The position numbers and the translations under genes were made by a program. Shown one piece after another: positions 27,101 through 38,796 of a stretch of DNA of 64,000 bases. Location of the stretch: positions 150,397,519 through 150,461,518 of the forward strand of contig NC_134366.1 of assembly GCF_035582795.1 (NCBI RefSeq), read 5' to 3'. The stretch is from Mycteria americana. Taxonomy: Eukaryota; Chordata; Aves; Ciconiiformes; Ciconiidae. Each line of letters starts with the position of its first letter. Position 1 is the first letter of the stretch. Below the pieces are notes generated by a model. That model made no database searches. It had not been told where the DNA came from and worked only from the letters and a program-made list of their open reading frames with translations.

Positions 27101-28390
27101 ATCACAGCCCACTTTTTGTTCCTTTTTTACTTCTGCACCTGCAAGGAGCATTCAGCAACACCTAATGTTCAAGATGTGCAAGTCTAATGTGAATTTTATC
27201 TAAACACAAGCTGAATGGAAAAGACTACATTTTCAACACTGTCAGAATTGTTAATACTGAGTAAAAGCACAAGCATGATCGGCATGCTCCTCAGAAAGCA
27301 GAAAGTAGTGTGAAGTCCTGCTATTCTTTTTGGTGGCTTCTGGCTGAGAGGATTAATGCAAGACATGGAAAACTACACTTGTCCAACACTTTAATCTCGG
27401 CATTTTTCTCCAGATGCTGCTCGCCTGGTTTTTCTACTTGACACCACAGTGCAAAGCTCTCTAGGTGATCTGCATCATTTTTCAGCACTGGATAAAGCTG
27501 TTGACAGTCTTACAGCAGACAAAATTCATTAAATGGGTGCAAGTTTGGAAATCCTGTTTTCTAATGCTTTACTGCAGCATCTTAACAACCACCTCGTGTT
27601 CCTAGTCACTGACTTCTTGTTAAAATCTCACATAACAGATTAGGAATCCTGATAATACAAGGAAAGAAGCCATTTTTAGTGTCATTTTTACTATGAATGC
27701 AGCTCTCACTTTCCCCTTGTACCCTAATAGACTGCAAGCAGTCACTACCATGGCTGATGATAATGAAGGGAGCACAGGGGACCAGATGAAAGGTTTATTT
27801 TTAAGTCATCCCAGACAACTTCCCAACACTGTAAGTCTCTGACTACCCTTCATCCTCCTGATCTGCCCTTCTCCAGCACCATAGCATCTTCTCCTCTTTC
27901 CTGAGAATTAAACTACTCTAGTTCTTCCCTTCTTTAGGAGAAGACAGTTCCAAAAGCTGATTTGATTTCTAATGTATTTTTTTGAGGCTTGGATAGTTAT
28001 CAGCCTAGACACACAATTTAACCAGGCTGGAAATGTGCCAGGTGCTCCCTAGCAGCCAAGACAGATACAAGATCTCTAAGGAAGAGCCAAAAATGGAGTA
28101 TACGAAGTCAAATTCTCTTTTTTTTTCAGGATGTTGTTCTTCTCTAACACATGTAGCAGATGGAGCCTCTTTCATACTTTTCCCAGCCAGACTGATCCAT
28201 TCAAGTATTTGGGTCCTTACAGCAGTAACTAAAAGCAATGCTGCAGAGGTGCCCCAAGGCACATCATGGAGTGGATGCCAGTGTACCAGACCCCACAAAA
28301 AAATTATAATGATGTATCAAAAAAGGTATTGTCCTGCCCTGAACAGTTTGCACTATAACACAGACAGGATAAAAGCAAGATGTAACATAC

Positions 28391-28985
28391 TACTGTGGTT
28401 TAACCCCAGCCAGGAACTAAGCACCACACAGCCACTCGCTGACTCCCCTGCAGTGGGAAGGGGGAGAGAATCAGAAGGGTGAAAGTGAGAAAACTCGTGG
28501 GTTGAGATAAAGACAGTTTAATAGGTAAAGCAAAAGCTGCGCACGCAAGCAAAGCAAAACAAGGAATTCATTCACTCCTTCCCATGGGCAGGCAGGTCTT
28601 CAGCCATCTCCAGGAAACCAGGGCTCCATCACGCCTAACAGTGACTTGGGAAGACAAACACCATCACTCCGAACGTCCCCCCCTTCCTTCTTCTTCCCCC
28701 AGCTTTATATGCTGAGCATGACGCCATATGGTGTGGAATAGCCCTTTGGTCAGTTGGGGTCAGCTGTCCCAGCTGTGTCCCCTCCCACCTTCTTGTGCAC
28801 TCCCAGCCTGCTCGCTGGTGGGGTGGGGTGAGGAGCAGAAAAGGCCTTGACTCTGTGTAAGCACTGCTCAGCTGTAACCAGAACATCCCTGTGTTATCAA
28901 CACTGTTTCCAGTACAAATCCAAAACATAGCCCCATACTAGCTACTGTGAAGAAAATCAACTCTATCCCAGCCAAAACCAGCACA
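28391..28985 (-). mobile_element. Solo LTR of an avian endogenous retrovirus (copy 2)
   Basis: Same family and orientation as copy 1, without the 41-bp duplication. On the minus strand it has the TATA box (complement of 28,704-28,709), the adjacent GGCGTCATG site and the ATTAAA signal (complement of 28,517-28,522). ACATAC occurs immediately before (28,385-28,390) and at the other end (28,985-28,990), a possible 5-6 bp target-site duplication. That would support a separate insertion that lost its interior by LTR-LTR recombination. The edges overlap this repeat by a base or so. Confidence 0.85.
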
Positions 28986-30719
28986 CATACCCATGGAGTA
29001 ACTGGAGTAAAGGCTAGCAAACTTTTTAACTACATTATATTCTAGTTCTTGTTTCTTGTTCAGTTACGTTATATATTATAGTGGCATACGTTTAAATAAA
29101 AAAAAGCCAGAGAGTGAGTTACAGGGACTATAGAATTAGGAAAGGGCAAGAGTGCAGGCATAACTCTGGAATGAAAAACATGGCAGGAGCCAGGGGAATA
29201 GGAAGAGCTAGGAGGAAGGTAAGTCAGAGGACAAATAGATGAGGTTGCAGAAATGGCAGTAAAAGAAACAGGGTCCACAAGAAGGCAAAAAATACCTACC
29301 GTCCACTCTGGAGCACACAGTATGTCATTTGTGTCCTGTTGAATAAATGAACCACCTATTGGCTTTTTTAAAAATCTCCTCTTTTCATTACTGTTTGAAT
29401 GTTACTACAAGAAATGCAGTATTTCAGAGGAATTTATCCAGAGAACTTTGGGAAAAATGATCACCATAAACAGAAATACTTTAAAAGATTATCCAGACAT
29501 CAGCATTAGGAATTGCATGTAACTGTTGGAGGCACTTTGGCATCTGCATAATTGTATCACCTTGGATTTTAATAAGAGTCCATTGTCTTGTAAAGATTTT
29601 TAAGCATCTGTTATTTCTTCCCTAATGCACACAGACTGCTGATATCCTGAGAATATTTTCTTATTATTGTTCAGAATAATTCCCCAAAGAACATCCTACA
29701 CTTCATGAGAGGATTTGAGAGTATGATTTTAATACAGGAAATAGAATGTCTATTTTAGACACAGTAAAAATGGAGCAATTGTTGAATAGTCTCCATAAAT
29801 GACACATAATAAACCTAAGTATCATAAAAGCTAGTCTTTAGGTTAGAGGACTGCTTGTTTTTTTCACTTCAAAGGGACTTTACAAACAAAATAGAAAAAA
29901 GAACACAAGGGAACATGCAGAATTTTCTTAAAGTCAAAGGCCATAGGCCAGTAAGATGTGCTGATAGCACGGAGACAGCACAGCTGCAGGTAGAAAGCTG
30001 GGATGCTGCTCAGAAATTCGGCGTGCAGTCTGCAGCGTTTGCATCATACTGGTTCATGATCATGAACATGCTTTGAAAAATACGTGGAATTACACACCTG
30101 TGACTTTTTACGTCTTCCTTTTTTTAATGAAACGCTTAGGCCTGTTCACCTTTTGGAAGGTGTAAAATGCTTCTTAAAGTTCAATATACAGAAGAATCAA
30201 TTAATAGTGAGTTTGGTAAAATGGAACTAGAGGGAAGTGTTCATGAATTTGAGTCAAACTGCTGACTAGCAGTTTTAGCTAGAAGACACGGTAGAAAATC
30301 CATATAGGTTGAAACAGTTCAACTTCTTTGCAATAAAATATTTCTGTTCAGAAATGCCAAAAGCTTTACAACACAAATTTTTGTTTCAAAAGAACATTTT
30401 CTCATTTTAAAAATAGACAAAGTTAAAACAAGAAAAAGACTAAGTAAAAGACATAACTCTAAATGAAACAGGAAAAAAGGCATGTTTCACATTTTGATTG
30501 GCCAAAATTGTTTCTGCCTTTCCAGAAAGGAATTTTTGCCATCGTCCCCACTGTTCTGGTTTAGCTTTCAGCCCAAAATATCTGTTTACTTTGCAGCTTT
30601 CTTTTTATCTACATACTGATTTTCAAGGTCTACAAGTGTATTTTCTCAGTGTAAAATGCACTGTTTTCTCAGTATTTTTTCAATACTTAGAAGGCTGGAC
30701 GATATGACATAGAAGGAGA
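28986..30719. other. Intergenic sequence, no gene seen
   Basis: AT-rich, with only short unrecognised open frames (73 codons or fewer). Confidence 0.5.
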
Positions 30720-31089
30720 GTTGCTTTTGGTTAGCCTGGGAAGAGAAGTCTAAGAGGAAATTAATTGCTGTCTTCACCTAACTAAAGAAGAGTAATAGAG
30801 AAAACAGGGCCAGACTCTTCTCAGATGTGCACAGCAAAAAGACAAGGGGCAATGGCTGCAAGCCGCATCACAAGAAATTCCAGTTGGATATAAAGATAAT
30901 ATTTTTCACAGGAGTGTGGCCAAGCCCTGAAACTTGAAACTAGAGAATCTGAAAAATCTCCATTCTTGGAGACTTTCAAAACCTGACTGGACAAGGCTGA
31001 GCACCCTGACCAAACTTCATAGTTAGCCCTGCTTTGTGCAGGGGATGGGAATAGATGGGTCCCTCCTACCTAATTTACTCTGTAATTCT
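30720..31089 (+). mobile_element. Old, diverged CR1 LINE 3' end
   Basis: The order of segments matches a CR1 3' end but with many substitutions. There is a 'GACAAGGGGCAATGGCTGCAA'-like segment, 'AAATTCCAGTTGGATATAAAG', the 'TGGAGACTTTCAAAACCTGACTGGACA' region, 'TTTGTGCAGGGGATGGGAATAGATGGGTCCCTCC' and a decayed terminal 'TCTGTAATTCT'. The divergence suggests an insertion much older than the copy at 15,008. Left edge approximate. Confidence 0.75.
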
Positions 31090-33605
31090 AAATGTGAATG
31101 TTTTGCACAGTAGTGCTCTGGTTTAGATCAAAACCATACACGGAATGATTAAGTAACATGATTGTATGTGTTAACAAAGGTACATGATTACCGAAAAGCA
31201 TGGGTCTGGCAGTTAATGCATGAAATCTAGGTGGTCTTTCATGCTCTACTTCAGACTTTCAGGTTGAGCTTGGCTAACATCCAGGAGGAAATTTTCAAAA
31301 GCAAACACTTCTTTTCAGTACCTATGTTAGACATTTAGATAGGTCAACTCATATAAATAAAAGAGGACAAAGAGTAAATTTGAGTAATTTACTCTAAGCA
31401 TTCACAGTTCTTAACCATTAGTTTGCATCCTGAGTTTGTTTTGGACCACTCCAACTAAGTTTCCAACCAAAATTCAGACAGCATGCTCAGGATAGTTTAC
31501 TGCAAGCACTGTTGACAAGGTTTGGCTTTCTCTGACCTACAGAGTCTTGTGTTGAAACATCTTCACAGATCCTTATGGCACACAGCAAAGCATACATCCC
31601 TCAATTTCATTCTATAAAAACCTCATTATGGCAAGCTGCAACACAGTCCTCACACTGTTTCAGACAGCTTGACCGAAAAAAAACTTACAAAAAACCAGCA
31701 GTTATCTCTTAGGGTCATAGGAACATCACATGATACCCAAATGAAATCCAGAGGCACAACCTATTCAGTATGGACACAGTCCATCAGCTATAGCAGTGTT
31801 AAGCAGCATGGGTGTGAGCCAGCGTTGTGCCACCCCAGGGCCAGGAACTGAAACGATCCCTGGGATTATTTTATTGAGCACTATAGACATACACACTATA
31901 GACAGTATGATCTTTCACAGTCAGGTTTTGATGAGTTTTAAAGGAGGCTGAGGTTTTTAGTCTGTATAGGAATAATTTCAATCTGAAGTAGATTTTAAAA
32001 TCAGGAAAACGTTTTTTCTTATTTGATTTTCTAAAAAGTCAAATTGGTATATAAATTCTCACATTAAGAATAACTAAGAATGCCAAATCAAGCACCCTAA
32101 AGTTAGGAAATGCCATCTCTAGCATTGATGGTGCAGACTGAATTCACATATATTCTATGTATTATTCATAGTTTCATGACTGACTGTTGGTTTTTTTTTT
32201 CTCCTCCCATGTACAGCTTTCCATCTACTAAAAAAGGGACTGAAAAAACATTATATCCTAGCTCAGGCAACGGTTTGGGTTTTCCAGGTTTCCAAGAGTA
32301 CAGCTGCCCAGAACAGGTCTTCTCTGTGGTAGACCTCACAGCCAAGGGTGCTCAAGCTTCACAGCACCCTGCTATACAAGCCATCAGGGGAACAGGACCA
32401 GATTAGGTTTCCTGTGGGAGCCCCAGGTGTGCTGCATGAAAAGCTCACTGAAACTGAGACATTTCCCTCCATGATTGTAATTTCCTGGAATTGGAGTATT
32501 CTGGTAACATTTGGTATTTTGGAACATTCCCAGCTACTTCTAGGTCAGAATGACAGAAACCAGCCCAAGCCTATAACAAAATTACTTAGAGTAGAACATA
32601 GAGGAACAACTAAAAGAGCTTGAATATGTCTACACTGATGTCCCTGCTGCTTCTGTCACTAGCTAGGTCAGGTACTGACAGTGCAGGAGAATCAGCAGTG
32701 TAGACTGCAGTGCAAAAGGCTAAATGCATAAATGAGCCTGCACATTTGGATTCTGTAATTGTGTTGCTAATAAATGAACCACATGGTTTCGAGCTAATTT
32801 GGTGCCATAGGTATGAACAGCAACCACCTCTTGATTAAAATGCTGTATTAGGAAACTGTCTTGCCTATAAAATAAAGCTGTGAAAACTCTACAAAGATAA
32901 ATGTTAGAAGACCTGTTACAGGAGATATTTAATGTACACCTGAAAAAATACAGAGAACAATTTCGTATAACCAGTGATATGAGCTAATAGGCCTATAATT
33001 CGGTGTTTGCTTTCTGTTAATTCGAAGGATTTTTTTCCCAGCTGGGTAGCAAGTCTTTGCATATTTATTTTTCTCAGTGCTTAGGGCTGATAGAAATTTG
33101 AACGTGAACAGTCTGCCAAAGTGTTCTTCACCTCCCAAGACACTCATGAGCTCTATCAGTCATAATGACAATTTTGCTTTGATGACTAAACACTATTTAT
33201 GTCAAAGGTTTAATGAGAACAGACTTATCCTTCGTACAGGGAATTAAGTTTATGATTTTTGTCAGAATGTTTCTATATTTGAATTATATGGTTATGCAGA
33301 AGAATGTGAACTATAATGAAAAATAATGTAACATTAATAAAGACTTTGAAGAACACAGTACTCCTTAACAGTGAATTTTGACTTAGGATTCTGTGTCAGC
33401 TCAAAAAGCTGATTATGTCAACAGGAAAAATAAATAAGGTGAACTTCCAAGGTCAAAGCGGGACATGGATTACTCATCTTCTAATTGAACTGACCTCTTC
33501 CTCTCCCCTTAGGCGGGAAGAAATCCTTCCTGAAGCACTGCATTAGAAAAACTGAACTTGTTCAAAGACTTGCTGAGATCATTCGCTACTCTGAGAATAG
33601 GAGGT
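31090..33605. other. Intergenic sequence, no gene seen
   Basis: No supported gene. Open frames reach 98 codons (32,110-32,406) and show no recognisable features. Confidence 0.5.
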
Positions 33606-34985
33606 CACTGAGAGCTAGCCCAGGTGCCCCAGCCACAGCCCAGATGAACAAGTTCTCAGGGGACAAATTTTTTTGCAACCTACACCTTCCCTCAGAAGCC
33701 CCTTTTGAGCCTCTCTCCAAATGGAGCTCTGTGCTCTGTCTCTCTCCCAACCCTCAACCTGTGTGTTGGTGGAGACTTAGCCCCAAATACCCCAGACATT
33801 GTGTTGGATGAGACATAAGGCCAAAATGTCCTAGCCATGACTCAGATAAATATGTCCTCATGTCAGCTGAAGCTCAGCACAAGATTGCAGCCATGGCCCA
33901 GGTGGAAAAGATCTCAGGAAAGAATCCTTTTGACACCCCATTCTTCCCTTTGGCAGCCCCTTTCCAGACCACTAAACTGCAGTTCCCACTCTTTGTGTCT
34001 CTTCTAACCCTTACCCCAAATCTAGGGGTCAGCTGAGCCCTAACCCAACATCCTCAGCCATAGCCCAGGTGAACATGTCCTCAGGGGGAACATGTCCTCT
34101 TTTTGTCCCTTGCCCCTTTAGCAGTCCCTTTTCCAATCCCAGGCCAAGTGGAACTCTAGACTTTCTCTCTTCTCCCAACCCCAAACAAAACCAGACCCCT
34201 AAGCATAGGTGTGGGCTGAGACTTAGCCCAAGGCCCCTAACCATCAATCAGATGGAATCAGAGGAATTTCTCAGAGGGTAATGCTTTTTGAAGCCCCTTT
34301 CCTGCCCCACTCCAAATGGAGATCCGAACTTTGACTGTTCTCTGTCCCTAAGCCTAACTGTAGCCCCAACTCTAACACCTGATATCAACAGAGACCAGCC
34401 CAAGACCCCAAGCCATAGCCATGATGATCAAGTTCTCAGAAGATAATTCCTTCAGCAACCCTTTCTCAGGTTGACCCAAAGTGGAGCTCTAGGCTCTGCC
34501 CTGTTAAAACTAACTTTGAATGCAAAGGATGGGTTGAGCCTTAGCTCCAGACCCTGAGCTAGCACCCACATTAAAAAGATCTCAGGGAAGAATTATTTTT
34601 TCAGCCTACCCCTTACTCTGGCTGCTCCTTTTCTGCCCCACACCAACTGTACCTCTAGGCTTTATCTCTCTCCCAACCATTTATGTAACATTAATGCTAA
34701 CCCTAACCACAGATATCAGCTGAGCCTCTTCCAACATGCCCAGCCATGGCCTGGATGAAAAATGTCTCAGGGAAGAATTCTTTTCATGTCCTACCCCTCT
34801 TTGGCCGCCCTTTGTAGCTCCACTCCAAGTGCATCTCTAGGCGTGATGACTCTCCTGCTCCTAATCCAATCCTTAGCTCTAATCCCAATCCTCAACCTGG
34901 GCCGAGCCTTGGCCCAAGGCACCCAACCATGACGCAGATGAGTAATTTCTCAAGGAAAACTGTCTGCAGAGTGCCCAACCCTTTC
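33606..34985. repeat. Diverged tandem array (about 180-bp unit) with telomere-like tracts
   Basis: About eight units, anchored by a block resembling AGCCATAGCCCAGATGAAC followed by TCTCAGGG. The anchors start near 33,631, 33,890, 34,057, 34,239, 34,411, 34,557, 34,742 and 34,926, with an extra partial copy near 33,832. Each unit also carries a CAGCCCCTTTCCTGCCCCA-like block, an AAATGGAGCTCTAGGCTCTG-like block, TCTCTCTCCCAACC, and then a variable tract of CTAACC-like words (CCCTAACCC near 34,037; CTAACCCTAACC at 34,697-34,708; several near 34,005, 34,360 and 34,860). Spacing ranges from about 146 to 201 bp. Copies differ by substitutions and small indels, so the array is old. No coding frame runs through it. 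Confidence 0.88.
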
Positions 34986-37430
34986 CTGGCTATTTGTTAA
35001 CATTGCAAAGGATCGTGATTGTTGGATCAGAGATTTTGTATTGTTGTTCCCTCCTGCAGGATAAATAATGAGTATCTGCCTTAGTATTTGCAATTAATTA
35101 TGTACTGAGTTCACCTTAAAGCAATTTGGAGTCATCGTCTATGTGAGATAGCATAATAGCCTATTCAAGATTTTTTCAACTTCCTGACACAAGAGAAACC
35201 TTGAATGTGTTTTGTTGGGATTCTGCTCACTTTATTTAAATGCTGAGAAGCTTAATTTGCTTCTGCTGTATCTATCTGGCTTCTATTCTAAAGAATATCT
35301 AGAGCTATAAGACATGTGGCTTCAATATTGTTTGAGATAATCATAAAAACCGCATGGAACAGGTATTTGAGATCTAGTACCTTTTTCCTCATGCCATGCC
35401 AAATGGCAGGTGCTGAGTTTTAAATATGGTTGTGGAAAGGTATTATATAGGGTATATCTAATAGCAGTTGTGGTAAAACCAGGAATGTTTGCAGGGACAA
35501 GATAGATTACATTAACAAAAATTTTAAATTAAGCTTTGTCTTCGTTTGTTTTGGGTTTGTCATTATTTTCTCTTTTGTAATGTGTCATTCAACCTTCAGC
35601 TGTGATCCCTGGGAGAATGACATGAGAAAGATGTTTTATATTCAGCACTGCCAGAAAGATTACTCGAGGTAGCTTTGGTCAAATCTATTAAGACATTTGA
35701 AGATTAATATTAAACTAATATTAGTATTAAAATTAGTATGAAATAGAACGTTTATTTGATGAGTACTGTCAGAGTAGTATGTATGTTCCCGCCATTTTTA
35801 ATGAGTCACACAAACTTTCTTCAAAATATTTCAATTTGCTACAAACTGTATGCCTATTTATGGCTGTACCTCATTAGTTCAGAATAAAAAGGTATTTATT
35901 AGTTTCAGATTAACTTGCTTCACCAGCCTAATCAACCCAAAAGTGGCTATTTTCAAGTGAGGATCTGCTACCTTTTTTCCCCACGTAAATCGGTTTCCTA
36001 CGACTCCTTGGCTATTCACGATGGTGCCACTCGGTGGTGCCACGGTGCTGCATTTAAAAAGCTTCAGCGGGTCTTAAATTCAATCACTTGTATTGTGGAA
36101 TTCAGTCCCACCAGGTTATTGCGGTGTTTTCTTTAAAATGAACAATATCTGCTGTTCTGTGGCCTCGGTTTAAAAAAAAAAAAAAATCCACTGTAGCTGA
36201 ATGATGCTTTCAAATTTGTTACACATATTTTTACAGATAATGTATTTTGAACTAAAACTATGTGATCACAGTTCTGTCACCTCTGTCTATGTAGGGCAAC
36301 ATCTTAAACAAAGAAACTACTTATATAATAATTTATTTGACATGCTAGGGTGGCTGAGTTGTGCCACAGCCAGTACAACGATAGTTAATATTTTCCAATA
36401 AATGTGCATCATCTATGCTAAAGCATAAAACGCTTATAAAAAACCAAAGTATTGTGACTTTGAATAAAAAAAGTTAATCTTCAAAAAGTATATAAATGTC
36501 TACCAGTAAAATGCTCTGCTGAGATTGTTGCTACCTCTACTTCCAGCAATATCCTTCATTCCAACTGAAGTGAATTAGAAAAGAAGGAACTGACTGCCTG
36601 GTGGTACCATAAAAAAACCTAGGACTTAGAAGCAATGTAGGAGCATTTTAATAAAAAACTTTGAGAAAAGTAAAAACATATAAATACTTGTATGTGAAAC
36701 ATATATTGACCTTACAAAATAAAGCAAAGTTATGACTATATGAAAACAGCATAAGCTATCACTATACTGTTTAAACAAACAAATTTTATTTTATTACATT
36801 TTAAATTGCAAGTATCCCATGCAGATTTCAATGCACTAAACCCAGATATTTTTCTAGGAGGTTATGAGAGAGGAACATTTTTTATAAGTAGAATTGCAAA
36901 TGGAAAGAATGCGATACATTACTTTCCAGCAACGCACCACTGCAGAAGACTACAGTCACTGTAAAGCCACTCAACGACACCAGCTCTGAGGTTCTGACAG
37001 CTCAAATTCTGTAAGAACTCTGAATGCTGTGAGACTGGATTTCTGAAAAATCAAGACATGCATTTGGAGTCAAATTTTTTAGAGTTCATTTTTGAAGTAT
37101 GTGGAGAGATGCATTTTTTTGAGTTCCCAATGACAAAACAACTCCCACTGTGATGCACACAGTTGTATTTTACAAAAGCTATTTAATTTGATGTATTAAG
37201 CCAGTTTGCTGGAGTTAAGCTCTTAGAAAACATGTCTCTGAGAAAATATCTATGTGGTTGTATTACCTTGACTGGTACATTTAGAGATAACTAAAAGCAC
37301 ACCCATCTTTTGGCAACATTTTCACAATGCTTTCTCTGCAGAAGAGATGGCCTCTGAGGGGCCCTGACCCCAGCCTCTGAAGCCTGACAGGAATCTGAGC
37401 ATCTACCTGCAAGTCCGGGAAACCCCTGAC
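34986..37430. other. Intergenic sequence upstream of the CpG island, no gene seen
   Basis: Strongly AT-rich up to the sharp change in base composition near 37,430. I see no exon or clear repeat. It lies 1-3.4 kb upstream of MTDH and could hold regulatory elements that cannot be recognised by eye. Confidence 0.5.
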
Positions 37431-38114
37431 ATGGCCCCGCGGCTGCTTCTGGAGTTACACCGGTGGCAACAGCACCCACAAACCGGCAGTTAACCTATCC
37501 GCACCGGAGGTGTGCCGCCTCCCTGGGGCAACCGCAAACTAAAATAGAGCTGATTAGTGACCGTTACCGTGGAAATGCACCCACGTTACTGCGGGTCTGG
37601 GAAGGCCCCACTGGGGCAGCGCCAGGACACCAGCGCCGAGGCCGTCCCTCACCCGCCGCCTCAGCACCGCTCCGGGCGGCCCGGGGGCGGCCCGCTCCGC
37701 GCAGCGCTGCACGTACCACAGCACGGGCACGGTGCCCACAGGGGAAGGAGCACGGCCCGCCGAAACAGCGAGAGAGGCGGACAAGCAGTCACCTCAGCCC
37801 GCTGCCCCCGAGAGCAGCCGCACGCCCCGGCGCCGTGTGAAGCGCCGCGGGGTCTCCCGCCCCGGCCGCAGGGGCGACGCGGCCCCACCGCCGGGCGGCG
37901 CCAAGCAGCGCCTCGGCCGCCCCCACCGCTCCCGCCCCGCTCGCTGGCTGCCACGTCGAGGTTGCTCTGCGCGCCGCCCCCTGCCTTCCCCGCGGGCGCT
38001 GAACGAGGCGGGGCGGGGGAGGAGGAGGGCGCCCGGCGGCCGCTGAGGGGGCGGGAGGCGGAGAGCTCCGCGCCCGCCCGTCAGGCGTCACACTCCGCCC
38101 CGCGCGCGGCGGTG

Positions 38115-38156
38115 ATGGCGGCGGCGCGCTGCGGCAGGCGCTCGGCGGGGCGGTGA
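38115..38156 (+). promoter_or_regulatory. Upstream ORF 1 in the MTDH leader (13 codons)
   Basis: ATG at 38,115 in a strong context (G at -3, G at +4) opens a 13-codon frame ending in TGA at 38,154-38,156. Its peptide starts MAAAR. It ends 235 bases before the main start, so reinitiation at the MTDH ATG is possible. It only matters if transcription starts upstream of 38,115. Confidence 0.5.
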
Positions 38157-38323
38157 CGTTGCACGCGAAGCGGAGGGCGGGGAGGAAGAGGAGGAGACCC
38201 GAGCGCCTCCGGGGTTGAGGCAGCTGCGTCCCGCCGAGGCTCCGCTCCTGTCCCGTCCATCCCCCCCCCCCACCCCCGGCGGCTCCGGCTCGGGCAGGCG
38301 AGCGCGGCTCTCCTGAGGCCGCG

Positions 38324-38338
38324 ATGCGCTCGGCCTGA
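38324..38338 (+). promoter_or_regulatory. Upstream ORF 2 in the MTDH leader (4 codons)
   Basis: The minimal frame M-R-S-A-stop has its ATG in the context GCCGCG, identical to the six bases before the main ATG at 38,392. The stop is 53 bases before the main start. Such a short intercistronic distance tends to lower reinitiation. It is likely to be inside the transcript because it is close to the coding start. Confidence 0.55.
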
Positions 38339-38391
38339 GTGCTCCCTCGCCGCCCCGCCCGGTTTGGGCCTCTGCGGGGCAGGGGGCCGCG

Positions 38392-38796
38392 ATGGCTGCG
38401 GGGAGCTGGCAGGAGACGGCGGCCCAGCAGGCCGAGGAGGCGGCGGCCCGGGTGCGGGACGTCCTGTCGGGCGGCCTGGGCCTGCTGCGTGCGGAGCTGG
38501 GCCTCGAGCTGGGCCTCGACCCGCAGGGCCTGCCCACCTGGCTCGCCCTGGTGGTCCCGGCCGCGCTGGGGCTGGGGCTGCTGGGGCTGCTCCTGGCTGT
38601 GGCCTGCGGAGGCGGTCTCCGTAAGAAGCCAGCGCGGAGCGCGGTGGAGAGGAAGGGTGATGAGGCGGCTGGCGCGGGCCTGACAGCCGGCGGGGGCCAG
38701 GGCAAGGCGGCGGGCCCGGGCCCCGGGCAGCTGCACCTGAAAGGCGACGAGCAGAAGAAGCGAAACAAGAAGAAGCTGCCGGAGAAAACGGCGCGG
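38392..38796 (+). CDS. MTDH: MTDH coding exon 1
   Basis: 135 codons, phase 0 at the end, donor CGG|gtgagg. The start is chosen because the ATG (GCCGCG before it, G at +4) has a strong Kozak context and the next residues match the MTDH N-terminus. An amphipathic Leu-rich stretch (residues about 24-42) precedes the hydrophobic segment at 49-71, which is followed at once by RKK, a stop-transfer pattern. The Gly/Ala-rich stretch at 91-112 reflects the GC-rich DNA. KKRNKKK at 122-128 is a basic cluster. Reading through the donor would keep the frame open to 39,267, but the donor and the exon 2 match argue against that. Confidence 0.96.

Larger units (their letters stand above)
19045..28390. other. 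Intergenic sequence between the two LTRs, no gene seen
   Basis: About 9.3 kb of AT-rich sequence. Its length would fit a provirus, but I see no gag/pol/env-like frame and no primer-binding site next to the LTR edges. It is better read as ordinary intergenic DNA between two independent solo LTRs. It contains small microsatellites, listed separately. Confidence 0.6.
37900..38391 (+). promoter_or_regulatory. MTDH: Probable MTDH core promoter and 5' leader
   Basis: This is the GC-rich, TATA-less sequence immediately upstream of the MTDH start. It has Sp1-type GC boxes, a TGACG half-CRE near 38,154, and a C12-13 run near 38,262 shortly before the start. The transcription start cannot be placed from sequence; the interval given is inferred from the normal proximity of the TSS to the first coding exon. 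Two short upstream ORFs lie inside it. Confidence 0.6.

Noticed and set aside
19045-28390. A complete provirus between the two LTRs
   Set aside because: No gag, pol or env-like frame and no primer-binding site are seen at the LTR edges, and copy 2 seems to have its own target duplication.
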